DNA of 64,000 nt from WHUA01 sp963711215 (GTDB lineage: Bacteria; Pseudomonadota; Alphaproteobacteria; UBA8366): assembly GCA_963711215.1 (NCBI GenBank), contig CAVQDH010000013.1, forward strand, positions 62,001-126,000, read 5' to 3'. A model generated the notes under the pieces. It saw only the letters and a program-made list of their open reading frames with translations, searched no databases and was not told the origin of the DNA. A program made the translations under genes and the position numbers. Of the stretch, positions 35,869-46,552 are shown piece by piece; position 1 is the stretch's first letter; each line of letters starts with the position of its first letter.

Positions 35869-37653
35869 ATGCACCTATATCGCACACATACCTGCGGCGA
35901 ACTCCGAGTCGAGCATGCCGGCACGTCCGTCCGCCTTTCGGGTTGGATTCATCGCACGCGCGACCATGGCAATCTGCTGTTCGTCGACCTGCGCGACCAC
36001 TATGGCGTGACGCAGTGCGTCATCGATATCTCCAGCCCGATCTTCGCCAAGATCGAGAAGGTCAGCAACGAGTCGGTTGTCACGGTGACCGGCACGGTCA
36101 GCCGGCGCACGGCGGACACGGTCAATCCGAACATCCCGACCGGCGGGGTAGAGCTGCGGATCGAGGACGTGGCGGTCCAGTCCACGGCCGATCCGCTGCC
36201 GATGCCGGTCAACCAGGATGCCGGCTACCCGGAGGACATCCGCCTCCGCTATCGCTTCCTCGATCTTCGCCGCGAGGAATTGCACCGCAACATCATGCTG
36301 CGCGCGGGCGTCATCGCCTCGATCCGGCGCCGCATGATCGACGCGGGCTTCACCGAGTTCCAGACGCCGATCCTGACCTCGTCCTCGCCGGAAGGCGCGC
36401 GCGACTTCCTGGTGCCGAGCCGGATCCATCCGGGCAAGTTCTATGCGCTGCCGCAGGCGCCGCAGCAGTTCAAGCAGCTGCTGATGATCGCCGGCTTCGA
36501 CCGGTATTTCCAGATCGCGCCATGCTTCCGCGATGAGGACGCGCGCGCCGACCGGTCGCCGGGCGAGTTCTACCAGCTCGATTTCGAGATGTCCTTCGTG
36601 ACCCAGGAGGACGTGTTCAACGCCGTCGAGCCGGTCATCGCCGGGGTGTTCGATGAATTCGCGAACGGCCGCTCGGTGACCAAGCCGCCCTTTCCGCGCA
36701 TTGCCTACGACGAGTCGATGCTCAAATACGGCTCGGACAAGCCGGACCTGCGCAATCCGCTGATCATCACCGACGTCACGGAGGCCTTTCGCGGCTCCAA
36801 TTTCGGCATCTTCGCGCGCGCCGTCGAGGGCGGGGCGGTGGTCCGCGCCATCCCGGCGCCCGGCGCGGCGACGCAGCCGCGCAGCTTCTTCGACAAGCTC
36901 AACGAGTGGGCGCGCGAGCAGGGGGCGGCCGGGCTCGGCTACATCGTCTTCGACGCCGGCGAGGCGAAAGGGCCGATCGCCCGCAATCTCGAGCCTGCGC
37001 GCGTGGCGGCCATCCGCGACGCGGCGGGCCTGCGCGACGGCGACGCCGTCTTCTTCGCCTGCGACAAGCCGAATGCGGCGGCGGGCTTTGCCGGCGTCGT
37101 GCGCCAGCGCCTCGGCGCCGACCTCGAGCTGATCAAGCCGGGGCAGTTCAAATTCTGCTGGATCGTCGACTATCCGATGTACGAGCTCGACGCCCAGACC
37201 GGCAAGATCGAGTTCAGCCACAACCCGTTTTCCATGCCGCAGGGCGGCCTCGACGCGCTGGAAAGCAAGGACCCCCTGGAAATCAAGGCCTATCAGTACG
37301 ATATCGTCTGTAACGGGGTCGAGCTTTCCTCCGGCGCGATCCGGAATCACCTGCCGGAGATCATGTACAAGGCGTTCGAGATTGCGGGATATGGCAAGGA
37401 CGTTGTCGAAGCGCGGTTCGGCGGCATGATCAGCGCGCTGAAATTCGGCGCGCCGCCGCATGGCGGCTCGGCGCCCGGCATCGATCGCATCGTGATGCTG
37501 CTGGCGGAGGAACCGAACATCCGCGAAGTCGTTGCTTTCCCGATGAATCAGCAGGCCATGGACCTGATGATGGGCGCGCCCAGCGAGGTGGAGCCGGAGC
37601 GGCTGCGTGAGCTGCATGTCCGCGTCAGTCTTCCGCCGGAAAAGAAGGAGTGA
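35869..37653 (+). CDS. aspS: Aspartyl-tRNA synthetase, probably non-discriminating
   Basis: This is a 594-residue bacterial-type class II synthetase with an OB domain, motif 2 (F-R-D-E-D-A-R-A-D), a GAD insertion domain and motif 3 (G-I-D-R-I). The OB domain has R-D-H-G, and the His (residue 33) is the base-reading residue seen in AspRS that charges both tRNA-Asp and tRNA-Asn. E. coli-type discriminating enzymes have Leu there. With gatCAB also in the window, Asn-tRNA is probably made by transamidation of Asp-tRNA-Asn; whether asnS exists elsewhere is not visible. Confidence 0.95.
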   Translation: MHLYRTHTCGELRVEHAGTSVRLSGWIHRTRDHGNLLFVDLRDHYGVTQCVIDISSPIFAKIEKVSNESVVTVTGTVSRRTADTVNPNIPTGGVELRIEDVAVQSTADPLPMPVNQDAGYPEDIRLRYRFLDLRREELHRNIMLRAGVIASIRRRMIDAGFTEFQTPILTSSSPEGARDFLVPSRIHPGKFYALPQAPQQFKQLLMIAGFDRYFQIAPCFRDEDARADRSPGEFYQLDFEMSFVTQEDVFNAVEPVIAGVFDEFANGRSVTKPPFPRIAYDESMLKYGSDKPDLRNPLIITDVTEAFRGSNFGIFARAVEGGAVVRAIPAPGAATQPRSFFDKLNEWAREQGAAGLGYIVFDAGEAKGPIARNLEPARVAAIRDAAGLRDGDAVFFACDKPNAAAGFAGVVRQRLGADLELIKPGQFKFCWIVDYPMYELDAQTGKIEFSHNPFSMPQGGLDALESKDPLEIKAYQYDIVCNGVELSSGAIRNHLPEIMYKAFEIAGYGKDVVEARFGGMISALKFGAPPHGGSAPGIDRIVMLLAEEPNIREVVAFPMNQQAMDLMMGAPSEVEPERLRELHVRVSLPPEKKE

Positions 37654-37779
37654 CCGCTTCTGCGTGGGACCAATGATGCATTCGGATCGCAGTCTGTCGA
37701 GCCGCGGGGGCGCCGCGGGGTTTCTTCCGGAAAAGGCAAAACGCTTGTGATCGGGCGAGGGGGCAATACGCTCCGAACG

Positions 37780-38625
37780 ATGATCCGAAGCGTCACGGCG
37801 TGGACCACGAGCCGGCTGGCCGTGGCGGCGGTGTGTGGGGGATTGCTGTGCGGAACGGCGGGCGCTGCCTTCGCCGACGGTCCCGCCGACATCCTGCCGC
37901 ATCGCGCCGGCTATGAGCTGACGCTCAAGTCGGTGCGCTCGGGGTCCGGTGTCATCGACGTCACCGGCGTACTCAGCTACGACTGGTCCGACAGCTGCGA
38001 CGGGTGGATCGTCGAGCAGCGCTATGTCCTCCAGGTCGTGCGCGGCGACGGCCCCGTCGTCGAGATATCGGCGAGCTACGCCAACTGGGAATCCAAGGAC
38101 GGACTCCGCTACCGCTTCTACGTGAAGCGCTCGCGCGGCGGCGAGGACGAAGATCAGAGCACGGAAATCCAGGGTGAGGCGCAGCTGGACGGCAAGGGCC
38201 TCGGCGGCGTCGCGCATTTCGAGAAGCCCCAGAAGCAGGACATCAAGCTGCAGCCGGGCACGTTGTTTCCGACGGCGCACACGCTCATGCTGATGCAGCA
38301 GGCGCGGGCCGGCGCGAAATTCGACCGCCATCCGGTCTTCGACGGCGCGGAGGTGGAAGGCCCGTCCTTGATGACATCCTTCCTGTTGCCGCAGCGGGCG
38401 ACGGTGCCGGGCGGAACCCCGCCGGTGCTCACGGCGGTGCAGCCGGTCTGGCCGGCAAGCATCGCCGTCTTTCCGCCGGACGCGAACGCGGAAACGCCGA
38501 ACTTCCAGATGACCATCTATCTCCAGCCGAACGGCGTGGTGCCCGAGCTCACGATGGATTACGGCGATTTCACCGTGCTCGGCCGCATGAAGATCTTCCA
38601 GAAGCTGAAAAAGCCCGAGTGCTGA
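37780..38625 (+). CDS. eipB: EipB (DUF1849) family cell-envelope integrity protein
   Basis: The 281-residue protein has a signal peptide (hydrophobic about 14-30, A-A-F-A-D boundary) and the mature DUF1849 sequence H-R-A-G-Y-E-L-T-L, G-x-L-S-Y-D-W-S-D-S-C-D-G-W and a final K-K-P-E-C. The two cysteines match the conserved disulfide described in Brucella EipB, a periplasmic protein needed for envelope integrity. I prefer ATG 37780; an in-frame GTG at 37747 would add 11 residues. Confidence 0.85.
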   Translation: MIRSVTAWTTSRLAVAAVCGGLLCGTAGAAFADGPADILPHRAGYELTLKSVRSGSGVIDVTGVLSYDWSDSCDGWIVEQRYVLQVVRGDGPVVEISASYANWESKDGLRYRFYVKRSRGGEDEDQSTEIQGEAQLDGKGLGGVAHFEKPQKQDIKLQPGTLFPTAHTLMLMQQARAGAKFDRHPVFDGAEVEGPSLMTSFLLPQRATVPGGTPPVLTAVQPVWPASIAVFPPDANAETPNFQMTIYLQPNGVVPELTMDYGDFTVLGRMKIFQKLKKPEC

Positions 38626-38698
38626 GCGGCGCCCCGGTCCTGCCGCAGGGCTACCGCATTTGGCGATGTATGCGCGATTGGGACAGGCGCGGTGCGTG

Positions 38699-38785
38699 CT
38701 TCGATAAGCTCAGCATGAGGTTATTTTATCAATATTACTAATGACTTACTTCATCCTGAGTTTCCTCATCCCGAGCTTGTCGAGG
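38699..38785. repeat. Intergenic palindromic repeat
   Basis: Two 22-base arms, 38699-38720 and 38764-38785, are inverted copies with about 17 of 22 positions matching, and a partial third copy lies at 38749-38760. Units of the type CTCATCCTGAGCTTGTCGA are common intergenic palindromes in alphaproteobacterial genomes. It sits between eipB and the convergent dinB and may act as a transcription stop. Confidence 0.6.
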
Positions 38786-38860
38786 GACGAGGACGCACGG
38801 CGCTCAAGCAACAGACACAAATGCGATAGCCCCGGCGTTGTCGGGGCCTTCGGCCGGGCT

Positions 38861-40073
38861 TCAGCCCTGTGGCGCATCGGCAAATAGGTCCGGCGCGTCG
38901 GCGCCGGCATCCGCGGCAAGGTCGGCGACCCCGACGCCGATCAGCCGGAAGGCCCGTCCGGTCGCTTCCTTGCGCAGCAGCGGCGCGGCCGTCTCGAAGA
39001 TCGCCTGGGCCTGCTGGGTCGGCACGGCGACGCGGCGGCTGCGGGTGAACAGCTGAAACGCCGCGTCCTTCAGCTTGATCGTCACCGTCCGGCCTGCGAG
39101 CCCCTTGTCCCGGAGGCGGCGCGCCACCGTTTCGCAGAGCGGCCAAAGCTCTTCCTGCAGGCGGACGGGGTCGCTGAGATCGTTGAGGAAGGTCGTCTCG
39201 GCCGAGATGCTCTTGGTCGGCGAGTTCGGGCGTCACCTTGCGGTCGTCCTCGCCGCGGGAGAAATGGAACAGGCGGCTGCCGATCGAGCCGTAGCGCGCC
39301 ACCAGCTCCGCCTCGCTGCGGTGCTGGAGCTGCCCGATGGTCGTCAGGCCGTCCCGGCGCATCCTGGTCTGCAACGCCTTGCCGACGCCCCAGAGCAGCC
39401 CGACGGGCTTCGAGGCCAGGAAGGCCTGCGCCTCGGCCCGGCCGATCACCGCGAAGCCGCGGGGCTTGTTGAGGTCGGAGGCGATCTTGGCGAGGAACTT
39501 GTTGTAGCTGAGGCCGATGCTCGCGCTGACCCCGCAGTCGTGCTCGATACGCAGCACGAGGCGGGCAAGCGCCGTCGCCGGGCTGCCGCGGCGCTGGCGG
39601 TCCAGCGCGCTCAGGTCGAGGAAGGCCTCGTCGATCGAAAGCGGCTGCACGCGCGGCGTGAGCGTCTGCATCATCTCGCGGATCTTCAGCCCGGCCTCGC
39701 GGTATTTCGCCATGTTGGGGCGGATCACCACGGCGTCCGGGCAAGCTTCGAGCGCCTTGAACATCGGCATGGCCGAGCGCACGCCGTAGAGGCGCGCGAC
39801 ATAGCAGGCGGCCGCGACGACGCCGCGCCGCCCGCCGCCCACGATCACCGGCTTGTTCACCAGGCTGGGGTTGTCGCGCTTCTCGATCGAGGCATAGAAG
39901 GCGTCGCAGTCGATATGGGCGATCGAGAGGTCGTGCAGCTCGGGATGACGGACGATACGCGGCGACCCGCATTCGCCGCAGCGGCCGTCTTGGCGGCCGT
40001 TCTGGCGGGCGGGATGCGGCGCCGTGGCGTCGGTCGCGAGACAGTCGCGGCAGAGCTGCGGCACCGCGGCCAT
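38861..40073 (-). CDS. dinB: DNA polymerase IV (frameshifted as read)
   Basis: This is a Y-family translesion polymerase. The first 45 residues carry C-x2-C at 8/11 and 32/35, a zinc-ribbon-like extension found in alphaproteobacterial forms. The polymerase then follows: I-A-H-I-D-C-D-A-F-Y-A-S-I-E, S-I-D-E-A-F-L-D (catalytic D-E) and S-Y-N-K-F-L-A-K. One extra C near 39231 shifts the frame; corrected, the little-finger part continues with S-P-T-K-S-I-S-A-E-T-T-F and ends at 38861, 403 residues. No recognisable C-terminal clamp motif. Confidence 0.87.
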
Positions 40074-40076
40074 GGC

Positions 40077-40998
40077 TTATGCCTCCGCACCGGCGGGCCA
40101 CAGCCAGGCCGCGCCGCGGACGCCGCTGGAATCGCCGAACCGCGGCGGCACGAGTCTGGTGTCGACCCGGTCGGAAAACACCCAGTTACCCCACAGCCGC
40201 GGCACGCGCTCGTACAGCGCCTTTATGTTCGACATGCCGCCGCCGAGGACGATCACGTCGGGATCGAGCAGGTTGATGACGCTCGCCAGCGCGCGCGCCA
40301 GCCGGCTTTCATAGCGTGTAAGGCTGGCCGTCGCGTCCGCGTCGCCCGCCGCGGCCTGGCCCGCGATCTCGTCCGCCGTCAGCGTCGGTGCCATGCGCGA
40401 GATTGTGATGGGCGGCAAAGCCGGTTCCCGACAGGAAGGTCTCGATGCAGCCATGCTTGCCGCAGCTGCAGCGCAGGCCCGGCCGCTCGTCGTCCTCGGC
40501 CCAGGGCAGGGGATTATGGCCCCATTCGCCGGCGATGGCGTTGGCGCCGGTCAGCGGCGTGCCGCCGATCACGATACCGCCGCCGCAGCCCGTCCCGACG
40601 ATGACGCCGAAGACCGTTCCGGCGCCGCTTGCGTTGCCGTCCACCGCTTCCGACAGCGCGAAGCAGTTGGCGTCGTTCATCATGCGCAGCGGGCGCGCGA
40701 GCCGGGACGCGAGATCGCGGTCGAGCGGTCGGCCGTTGAAAGGGGAGTTGTAGGCGTTCTTCACGAGGCCCGTGGCGGGCGAGATGGCGCCCGGTATGCC
40801 GAAACCGAGCGTGCAGCGCGCCCCGACTTCCTGTTCCATCGACAGGACCAGGTCGGCGATGGCCGCGAGCGCCGCCTCATAGTCCGATTGCGGCGTGGCG
40901 ATACGCCGGCGCGCGATGATCTCGCCCGATGCGTCGAGCACGGCGGCCTCGACCTTCGTGCCGCCGACGTCCACGCCCATCCGTAGTCCTGATGTCAT
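40077..40998 (-). CDS. ROK family sugar kinase (frameshifted as read)
   Basis: ROK kinases phosphorylate hexoses. The protein starts at ATG 40998 with M-G-V-D-V-G-G-T-K-V-E (ATP phosphate motif). It then has N-D-A-N-C-F-A (catalytic Asp), G-T-G-C-G-G-G-I-V-I and the zinc-site C-S-C-G-K-H-G-C-I-E typical of fructokinase/N-acetylmannosamine-type ROKs. One extra base near 40421 shifts the frame; corrected, it ends at 40077 and has 306 residues. It is followed three bases later by dinB. Substrate not decided. Confidence 0.83.
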
Positions 40999-41167
40999 GT
41001 CGCTCGTCTGCTTTTCCGGCAATAGGGATTGCCTTGCCCGTGGGCGCCATGCTCGGCGCGAATGCGCTGTTATTATACAATCACCGACGTAAATGGTTGA
41101 GCATTGCGCATCGGGGGTGGCGCGAGTATTAGTTGTGGAGGAACTGAGAGGACCGGGGCGGGGCGAA

Positions 41168-41533
41168 ATGTCGAAATCTATCCTCGTTGTCGAGGATAAC
41201 GAGCTCAACATGAAGCTGTTTCACGACCTGCTCGAGGCGCAGGGCTATACCGTGCTGCAATCCCGTGACGGGATGGAGGCGCTGAAGGTTGCCCGCGCGA
41301 ATAAGCCCGATCTGATCCTCATGGACATCCAGCTGCCCGAGGTTTCCGGCCTCGAGGTGACCAAGTGGTTGAAAGAGGACGAGGAGCTGCGCAAGATCCC
41401 GGTGATCGCGGTGACCGCCTTCGCGATGAAGGGCGACGAGGAAAAGATCCGGGAAGGCGGCTGCGAGGCCTATATCTCCAAGCCGATCTCGGTGGTTAAT
41501 TTCCTGGAGACGGTCGAGAAGTTCCTTACCTGA
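41168..41533 (+). CDS. divK: Single-domain response regulator DivK
   Basis: The 121-residue receiver has the acidic pair E9-D10, phospho-acceptor D53 (L-M-D-I-Q-L-P), T in V-T-A-F-A-M-K-G and K in S-K-P-I-S, with no output domain. The A-F-A-M-K-G-D-E segment and length match DivK, the cell-cycle regulator that controls DivL/CckA and hence CtrA in alphaproteobacteria. Two CtrA-type boxes are present in the window. Convergent with rpmG. Confidence 0.9.
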   Translation: MSKSILVVEDNELNMKLFHDLLEAQGYTVLQSRDGMEALKVARANKPDLILMDIQLPEVSGLEVTKWLKEDEELRKIPVIAVTAFAMKGDEEKIREGGCEAYISKPISVVNFLETVEKFLT

Positions 41534-41576
41534 TCGCCGTCTCACCGCCGGGCGCCGAAAGGGCCCCGGAAAGACC

Positions 41577-41604
41577 AAAGGCCGCCCGAAAGGCGGCCTC
41601 TTTT
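41577..41604. terminator. Terminator between divK and rpmG
   Basis: Arms AGGCCGCC (41579-41586) and GGCGGCCT (41592-41599) form a perfect stem with a 5-base loop, with an A-run on the left and CTTTT on the right, so it can serve both convergent genes. Confidence 0.75.
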
Positions 41605-41626
41605 GCGTCCGGATAGGGCTTCGCAA

Positions 41627-41794
41627 CTACTTGATGCGGCCTTCCTTGAACAGCACATGCTTGCGCACGACCGGATCGTATTTCTTCAGCTCGAGCTTTT
41701 CCGTCTTGGTGCGCGGGTTCTTCTTGGTGACGTAATAGAAGCCGGTGTCGGCAGTGCTTACCAGCTTGATCAACAACGTCGATTGCTTCGCCAT
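41627..41794 (-). CDS. rpmG: 50S ribosomal protein L33
   Basis: The 55-residue product starts M-A-K-Q-S-T-L-L-I-K and has F-Y-Y-V-T-K-K-N-P-R and Y-D-P-V-V-R-K-H-V, the L33 pattern. It lacks the zinc-binding cysteines, as in the common Cys-minus type. Start at ATG 41794. Confidence 0.95.
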   Translation of the reverse strand: MAKQSTLLIKLVSTADTGFYYVTKKNPRTKTEKLELKKYDPVVRKHVLFKEGRIK

Positions 41795-41870
41795 GGTTAA
41801 CGCCCGTCAGCAGACATTCTGAATATAGGATCGGCGCGGATAAAAGACCGCGGCGCCCCCGAAGTCAAGG

Positions 41871-42575
41871 CTATTCCTCCCGCAGCACGATATGCCCCGG
41901 GGAATACTGGGTGAACATCGGTGTGGGCCTGAGCGGGTCCGGCGCCGGTTTCGCGTCCCAATAGCGCTTGGCGGCGTTCAGGACGATCTCGGTGACGTTG
42001 ATGATCGAAAGGCCCAGCGCCTCGCCGATCGGATGCCAGTCGACCGCCTCGAGCTCCGGGCTGGGTTTCAGCGACCCCTGGGCGGTCGCGGCGTCGGCGA
42101 TGAAGAACCGGGTATTGAAGCGGATCCGGATATACGGCGGCGTCACCGCCCGCATCAGGTAGTCGAGCGCCGTCAGGTCCGGCGCGAGCCCGGCCGCGGC
42201 GAAGGCTTGCACCGCCGGGCAATCGGCCTGGCCCGTGACGCCGCCCGCCGCACCCAGAAGCAGGCCGGTCTCCTCCCAGGTCTCCCGGATCGCCGCCCAG
42301 GCGAGCGCGTGCGCCAATGGCTGCCGGGCCTGCCGGCGAAGCCGCGCCAGCACGTCGTCGGCCAGCGCGCGGTCGCTTTGCACGGCGAAATCGGACTCGT
42401 CCACCGCGCCCCCGGGGAAGACATAGACGCCGGGCATGAAGCGCGCCGTCTCGGGCCGCCGGCCCATCAGCACTTCGGGGCCGCGGGCGCCGTCACGGAT
42501 CAGGACGAGGCTTGCCGCGTCGCGAGGTTCAACCGGTATGCGGGATGCGTCGGCTGGCTCGGTGTCAGAGGCCAT
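41871..42575 (-). CDS. NUDIX hydrolase
   Basis: The 234-residue protein has V-F-P-G-G-A-V-D-E then, after an insert of about 35 residues, A-A-I-R-E-T-W-E-E-T-G-L-L-L-G. This is a NUDIX box (G...REx2EExG) with a long insert, as in the NUDT7/19-like and similar diphosphatases. Substrate unknown. I start at ATG 42575, which overlaps the end of the S41 protease by 11 bases. Confidence 0.85.
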   Translation of the reverse strand: MASDTEPADASRIPVEPRDAASLVLIRDGARGPEVLMGRRPETARFMPGVYVFPGGAVDESDFAVQSDRALADDVLARLRRQARQPLAHALAWAAIRETWEETGLLLGAAGGVTGQADCPAVQAFAAAGLAPDLTALDYLMRAVTPPYIRIRFNTRFFIADAATAQGSLKPSPELEAVDWHPIGEALGLSIINVTEIVLNAAKRYWDAKPAPDPLRPTPMFTQYSPGHIVLREE

Positions 42576-44190
42576 TCGCCGATTGCGCAATCTGGATCGT
42601 CTCCATGTACTCTTTCTGCACGGCCAGCAATTTTTCCGCAACTCTCAGGTCGAGCGCATTCTCGCCCTTGGTCGGCGCGGGGCAATAATGCCGCACCTCC
42701 TTGCGCTCCGCCGCAGTGGCGGTCGCGTAATTGCGGCGGATTGCCAGCATGTGCTTCCACGGCGCGTCCGGATCGAAAGCCGACTTCACCAGCGCGTCCA
42801 CGTCGTGGCTGGCACCGGCCGTGCAGATCGTGGGGACCACGCCGAGCCCATGCATGGCATAGCCGGAGGGGGCGTGCAGCTTGGCCCAGGTCAGAATGAG
42901 CTCGCCGTCGTTGGGCATGCGCAGCACCGTCTGCACCGTGCCCTTGCCGTAGGTCGTGGAGCCGATGATCACGGCGCGGCCGCGGTCCTGCAGCGCGGCA
43001 GCCAGGATCTCCGCCGCCGATGCCGAATAGCCGTTCACCAGCACCGCGATCGGCAGCCCGTTGGCGATATCACCCGGGGTCGCGTCGAAGATCTGCAGGC
43101 TGTCGCGATGGCGGCCGCGCGTCGAAATGATGCGTCCGGACTCGATGAACAGGTCGGCGACGCGCACCGATTGATGCAGCAGCCCGCCGGGGTTGTTGCG
43201 GAGGTCGAGGACGATGCCGCGCATGGCGTCGCCCATATCGTGGCGCGCGTGGTAGACCGCCTGGGCGATCGACGCCGAGGTGTCGACGTTGAAGCCGGTC
43301 ACCTCGATCACGGCGAAATCTCCGTCCCGGCGGTAGAAAACCGTCCGCGGCGTGATATGCGTGCGCTCGACCAGCAGCGTGGAAGACGCGGTCTTGCCCT
43401 TTTGGTGGACGATCAGCTTGACCGGCTCGCCGACCGGTCCTTGAAGCATCGTGGCCGCGGCCTGCAAGTCGAGACCGGCGACCTTTTCGTCGTCGATCGA
43501 CTGGATCAGGTCGCCGCGTTGCAGCCCCGCCTTCTCCGCCGGCAGGCCCGGGGTGACTTCCGAGACCTCGACGCCTTCCGGATCCGGAATGATGGTCACG
43601 CCGATGCCGCCGAAGCCGTCGCGGCTGGCGCGATCCTCCCGCGCTTCGCCGGCGCCGGAATAGCGCGAATAGGGATCGAGCTTGCTCGCCACGCTTTCGA
43701 AGACGGCGGTGTAGATGTCTTCCGGGCGCGCTTGCCCGAGGCGGCCGGACACCTTGCGGCCGTCGTTCAGCAGCTGCGCCACCGTGGAGGCCCAGGCATA
43801 GGCGTCGTTCGATTTCGGCGCCTTGACGGAACCGGCCGCCGCATCGTGCAGGCTGATCTTGAGCACGTCTTTCTGCCGCTCGACGTTGAAGTCGGGCTCG
43901 ATCCGCCGCAAGCCCTCGAGCCCGGCGACGGCGAGGTCGGCGACATGCGTGTCGTCGATGTAGATCTGCTGGATGTCGGTCAGCCCGACCTGCAGCATGC
44001 GCTGGGAATTCATATCCGCGGGGCCCGGCTGGCCGCCGTCAGACGCGGTGCAGCCGAGAAGCAGCATGATGGCCGCCGCCGACGTGATGATCCTGCCCGT
44101 TATCGAACGCTTGGCGCCGTGCGGTGCGCACGCCCGCCTTTTCGCCGGGGGCATGGAACGCTGCCCATACTCGGGTGCATTGCTGGACAT
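42565..44190 (-). CDS. S41 family C-terminal processing-type protease (lipoprotein)
   Basis: The 541-residue protein has a lipobox L-L-L-G-C near residue 47, so it is likely a lipid-anchored envelope protease. A PDZ domain follows (G-F-G-G-I-G-V-T-I and P-A-E-K-A-G-L-Q-R-G-D), then the S41 core with D-L-R-N-N-P-G-G-L and the serine in N-G-Y-S-A-S-A-A-E. The lysine is in T-Y-G-K-G-T-V-Q. It resembles CtpA but is longer at both ends, so the exact subtype is open. Only 100 bases separate it from rnr. Confidence 0.85.
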   Translation of the reverse strand: MSSNAPEYGQRSMPPAKRRACAPHGAKRSITGRIITSAAAIMLLLGCTASDGGQPGPADMNSQRMLQVGLTDIQQIYIDDTHVADLAVAGLEGLRRIEPDFNVERQKDVLKISLHDAAAGSVKAPKSNDAYAWASTVAQLLNDGRKVSGRLGQARPEDIYTAVFESVASKLDPYSRYSGAGEAREDRASRDGFGGIGVTIIPDPEGVEVSEVTPGLPAEKAGLQRGDLIQSIDDEKVAGLDLQAAATMLQGPVGEPVKLIVHQKGKTASSTLLVERTHITPRTVFYRRDGDFAVIEVTGFNVDTSASIAQAVYHARHDMGDAMRGIVLDLRNNPGGLLHQSVRVADLFIESGRIISTRGRHRDSLQIFDATPGDIANGLPIAVLVNGYSASAAEILAAALQDRGRAVIIGSTTYGKGTVQTVLRMPNDGELILTWAKLHAPSGYAMHGLGVVPTICTAGASHDVDALVKSAFDPDAPWKHMLAIRRNYATATAAERKEVRHYCPAPTKGENALDLRVAEKLLAVQKEYMETIQIAQSANGL

Positions 44191-44290
44191 GTCTGAAAGC
44201 GATTCCCTGCTGAGCTGGTTTTATTCCGTGCCTAGGTCGGAATTTTCTCCAGGTTAGCGGGAAGTTGTGCCGCTGTTAAGCTTGTCCCGT

Positions 44291-46547
44291 CTATCTAATA
44301 CGTTTTCGACTCTGGCGAGCCTTTCGGGACAGCTTGCTCCCGCGCTTGCCCTTGGTCTTGTTCTTTTGCTTCGGTCCGCGGCGCCCGGGCGCCGCTTTCC
44401 CGGGTTTCCCGCCTTCGATCAGGGTGAAGGCGAGGCTGCCGGTCGCGACGTCGGCCTCCATCAGCTCGACGGTGACCGGCTCGCCCAGCGTATAAGTGCC
44501 GCCGGTGTTGCGGCCGACCAGTTGGTGGCGCACCTCGTCATGCTCGTACCAGTCGTCGGGCAGCGAGCGGATCGGGATCAAGCCGTCGGCGCCGGTCTCG
44601 TGCAATTTTACGAAGAGGCCGTAACGGGTGACGCCGGTGACGCGGGCGCTGAACTGTGCGCCGACCCGTTCCGCCAGGAAGGCCGTGGTGTAGCGGTCGA
44701 GCGCATTGCGTTCGGCCAGCGCGGCGCGGCGCTCGGTGGCCGAGATATGCTCCGCGGTATGGTCGAACTGGGCGGTATCGGTCTCGCTGAGCCCGTCCGT
44801 CCCCAGCCGGCAGGCGTCGATCAGGGCGCGGTGGACCAGCACGTCGGAATAGCGCCTGATCGGCGAGGTGAAATGGCAGTAGCGGCGGAGCGCAAGGCCG
44901 AAATGGCCGAGATCGGCCGGCCCATAATAGGCCTGCATCTGGCTGCGCAGGATCAGGTCGCTGACCAGCTCGGCATTCTCGGTTCCGGCGACCTGACGGA
45001 GGATGCCGGCGAAGACCGCGGGGCGCACCGCGCCGCCTTTCACCAGGTTGAGGCCGAAGGAGCGGAGCGACTGCCGCAGCGCCTCCAGGGCCTCGGCGTC
45101 GGGCGGCTCATGGATGCGGCGCATCGAGGGCAGCCGCGCGGCGTGCAGAACCTCGGCGGCCGCGACATTGGCGGCGATCATCAGCTCCTCGATCAGCCGG
45201 TGGCTGTCGTAGCGCGGCCGCGGCACGATGGCGCGCACATGGCCGTTCTCGCCCAGCAGCACCTGGCGCTCGGGCAGGTCGAGGTCGAGCGTACCGCGCT
45301 TGTCGCGGGCCTTGCGCAGCGCGGCATAGACCGAGAACAGCGGCTCGATCACCGATTTCCCGATCGGCCCGGTCGTGTCGTCCGGCTGGCCGTCATGCGC
45401 GCGCTGGACCTGTTCGTAGGTGAGGCGGGCGGCGGACCGCATCAGCCCGCGCTCGAAGCGCCAGTCGTGCAAAGCGCCGCTGCTGTCGATCCAGAGATGG
45501 GCCGCGAGGCAGGCCCGCTCTTCGTCCGGCTTCAGCGAGCAGAGGCCGTTCGACAGCCGCTCCGGCAGCATCGGCACGACCCGGTCGGGGAAATAGGCGG
45601 AGTTGCCGCGCTCCCAGGCGGCGCGGTCGAGCGCGCTGCTCCGGCCGCACATACCAGGCGACGTCGGCGATCGCGACGATCGCATGCCAGCCGCCGTGGC
45701 TCTTCGGGTCCGGCTCGGCCCAGACCGCGTCGTCGAAATCACGGGCATCCGGGCCGTCGATCGTGACGAGCGGGATCTGCCGGAGGTCGGTACGCTTGCC
45801 GAGCGGCGGCGGGTTGACGGACTCGGCCTCGGTGAGGGCCGCGCGCGGGAACTCGACGGGGATTTCCTGGCTCCGGATCGCGAGCAGGCTGAAGATGCGC
45901 GCGTCCGTGTTGTTGCCGAGGCGCTCGATGACCTTCGCTTCGCGCGGCCGGCCGGGCAGGGGCTCGGCGCGCACATAGTCGCCGTTTTCCGCGCCGCCAT
46001 TGTGCCGCTCGGCAACCTGGTAGTGCAGCTTCACGCGCCGGTCGACGGACCGAACGATGCCGCCGCCGCGGCCGGTCTCATAGACGGCAAGAAAGGCGTG
46101 CGGGACCGAGCCGAGGAAACGGATGGGCTTCGCCTCGTAAGCGCCTTCCTCGATCTGCCGCAGCCGCGCCAGCACGCGGTCGCCGATGCCCGGCGCCTTG
46201 CCGCGTCCCTGGACGAGCCGGATGGTGAAGTCGGCGGCGGCGACGGCTTCGTCTTCCGACACCGGCCGGCAGAGCGCATCGCCGTCGTCGTCGACATACG
46301 CCACCTCGAGCACGGCGACCGGCGGCAGGCGGTCCACCGCGCCGATCCGGCGGCCCTTGTGGCGGATGATCAGCCCGTCGTCCTCGAGCTCGCGCAGCAC
46401 CTCCTTCAGCCAGGCGCGGTCGGCGCCGCGGATGCCGAAGGCGCGCGCGATGTCGCGCCGGGTCGGCGTGTCCGCGCTTTGCTTCACGTAGTCGATGAGC
46501 TGGCGCTTGCTCGGAAGGGGGGCGGTTTTGGGAGGGAGCGTTGTCAA
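44291..46547 (-). CDS. rnr: Ribonuclease R (frameshifted as read)
   Basis: RNase R is a processive 3'-5' exoribonuclease for structured RNA. The N-terminal frame has a winged-helix start (residues about 10-65), cold-shock domains and the start of the RNB domain with D-G-P-D-A-R-D-F-D-D-A-V. One extra base near 45642 breaks it inside the RNB domain. The second frame then has the H-F-T-S-P-I-R-R-Y motif, an S1 domain (G-V-T-R-Y-G-L-F-V-K) and a K/R-rich tail, total about 751 residues. It lies a few bases after topA. Confidence 0.9.
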
Positions 46548-46552
46548 AACGG

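Noticed and set aside
38699..38785. A CRISPR-like array
   Set aside because: There are only two or three inverted, imperfect units without spacers of even length; this is an intergenic palindrome.
39200..39260. Programmed frameshifting as the cause of the breaks in dinB, rnr and others
   Set aside because: There is no shared slippery heptamer with a following structure, and the breaks are spread over unrelated genes.
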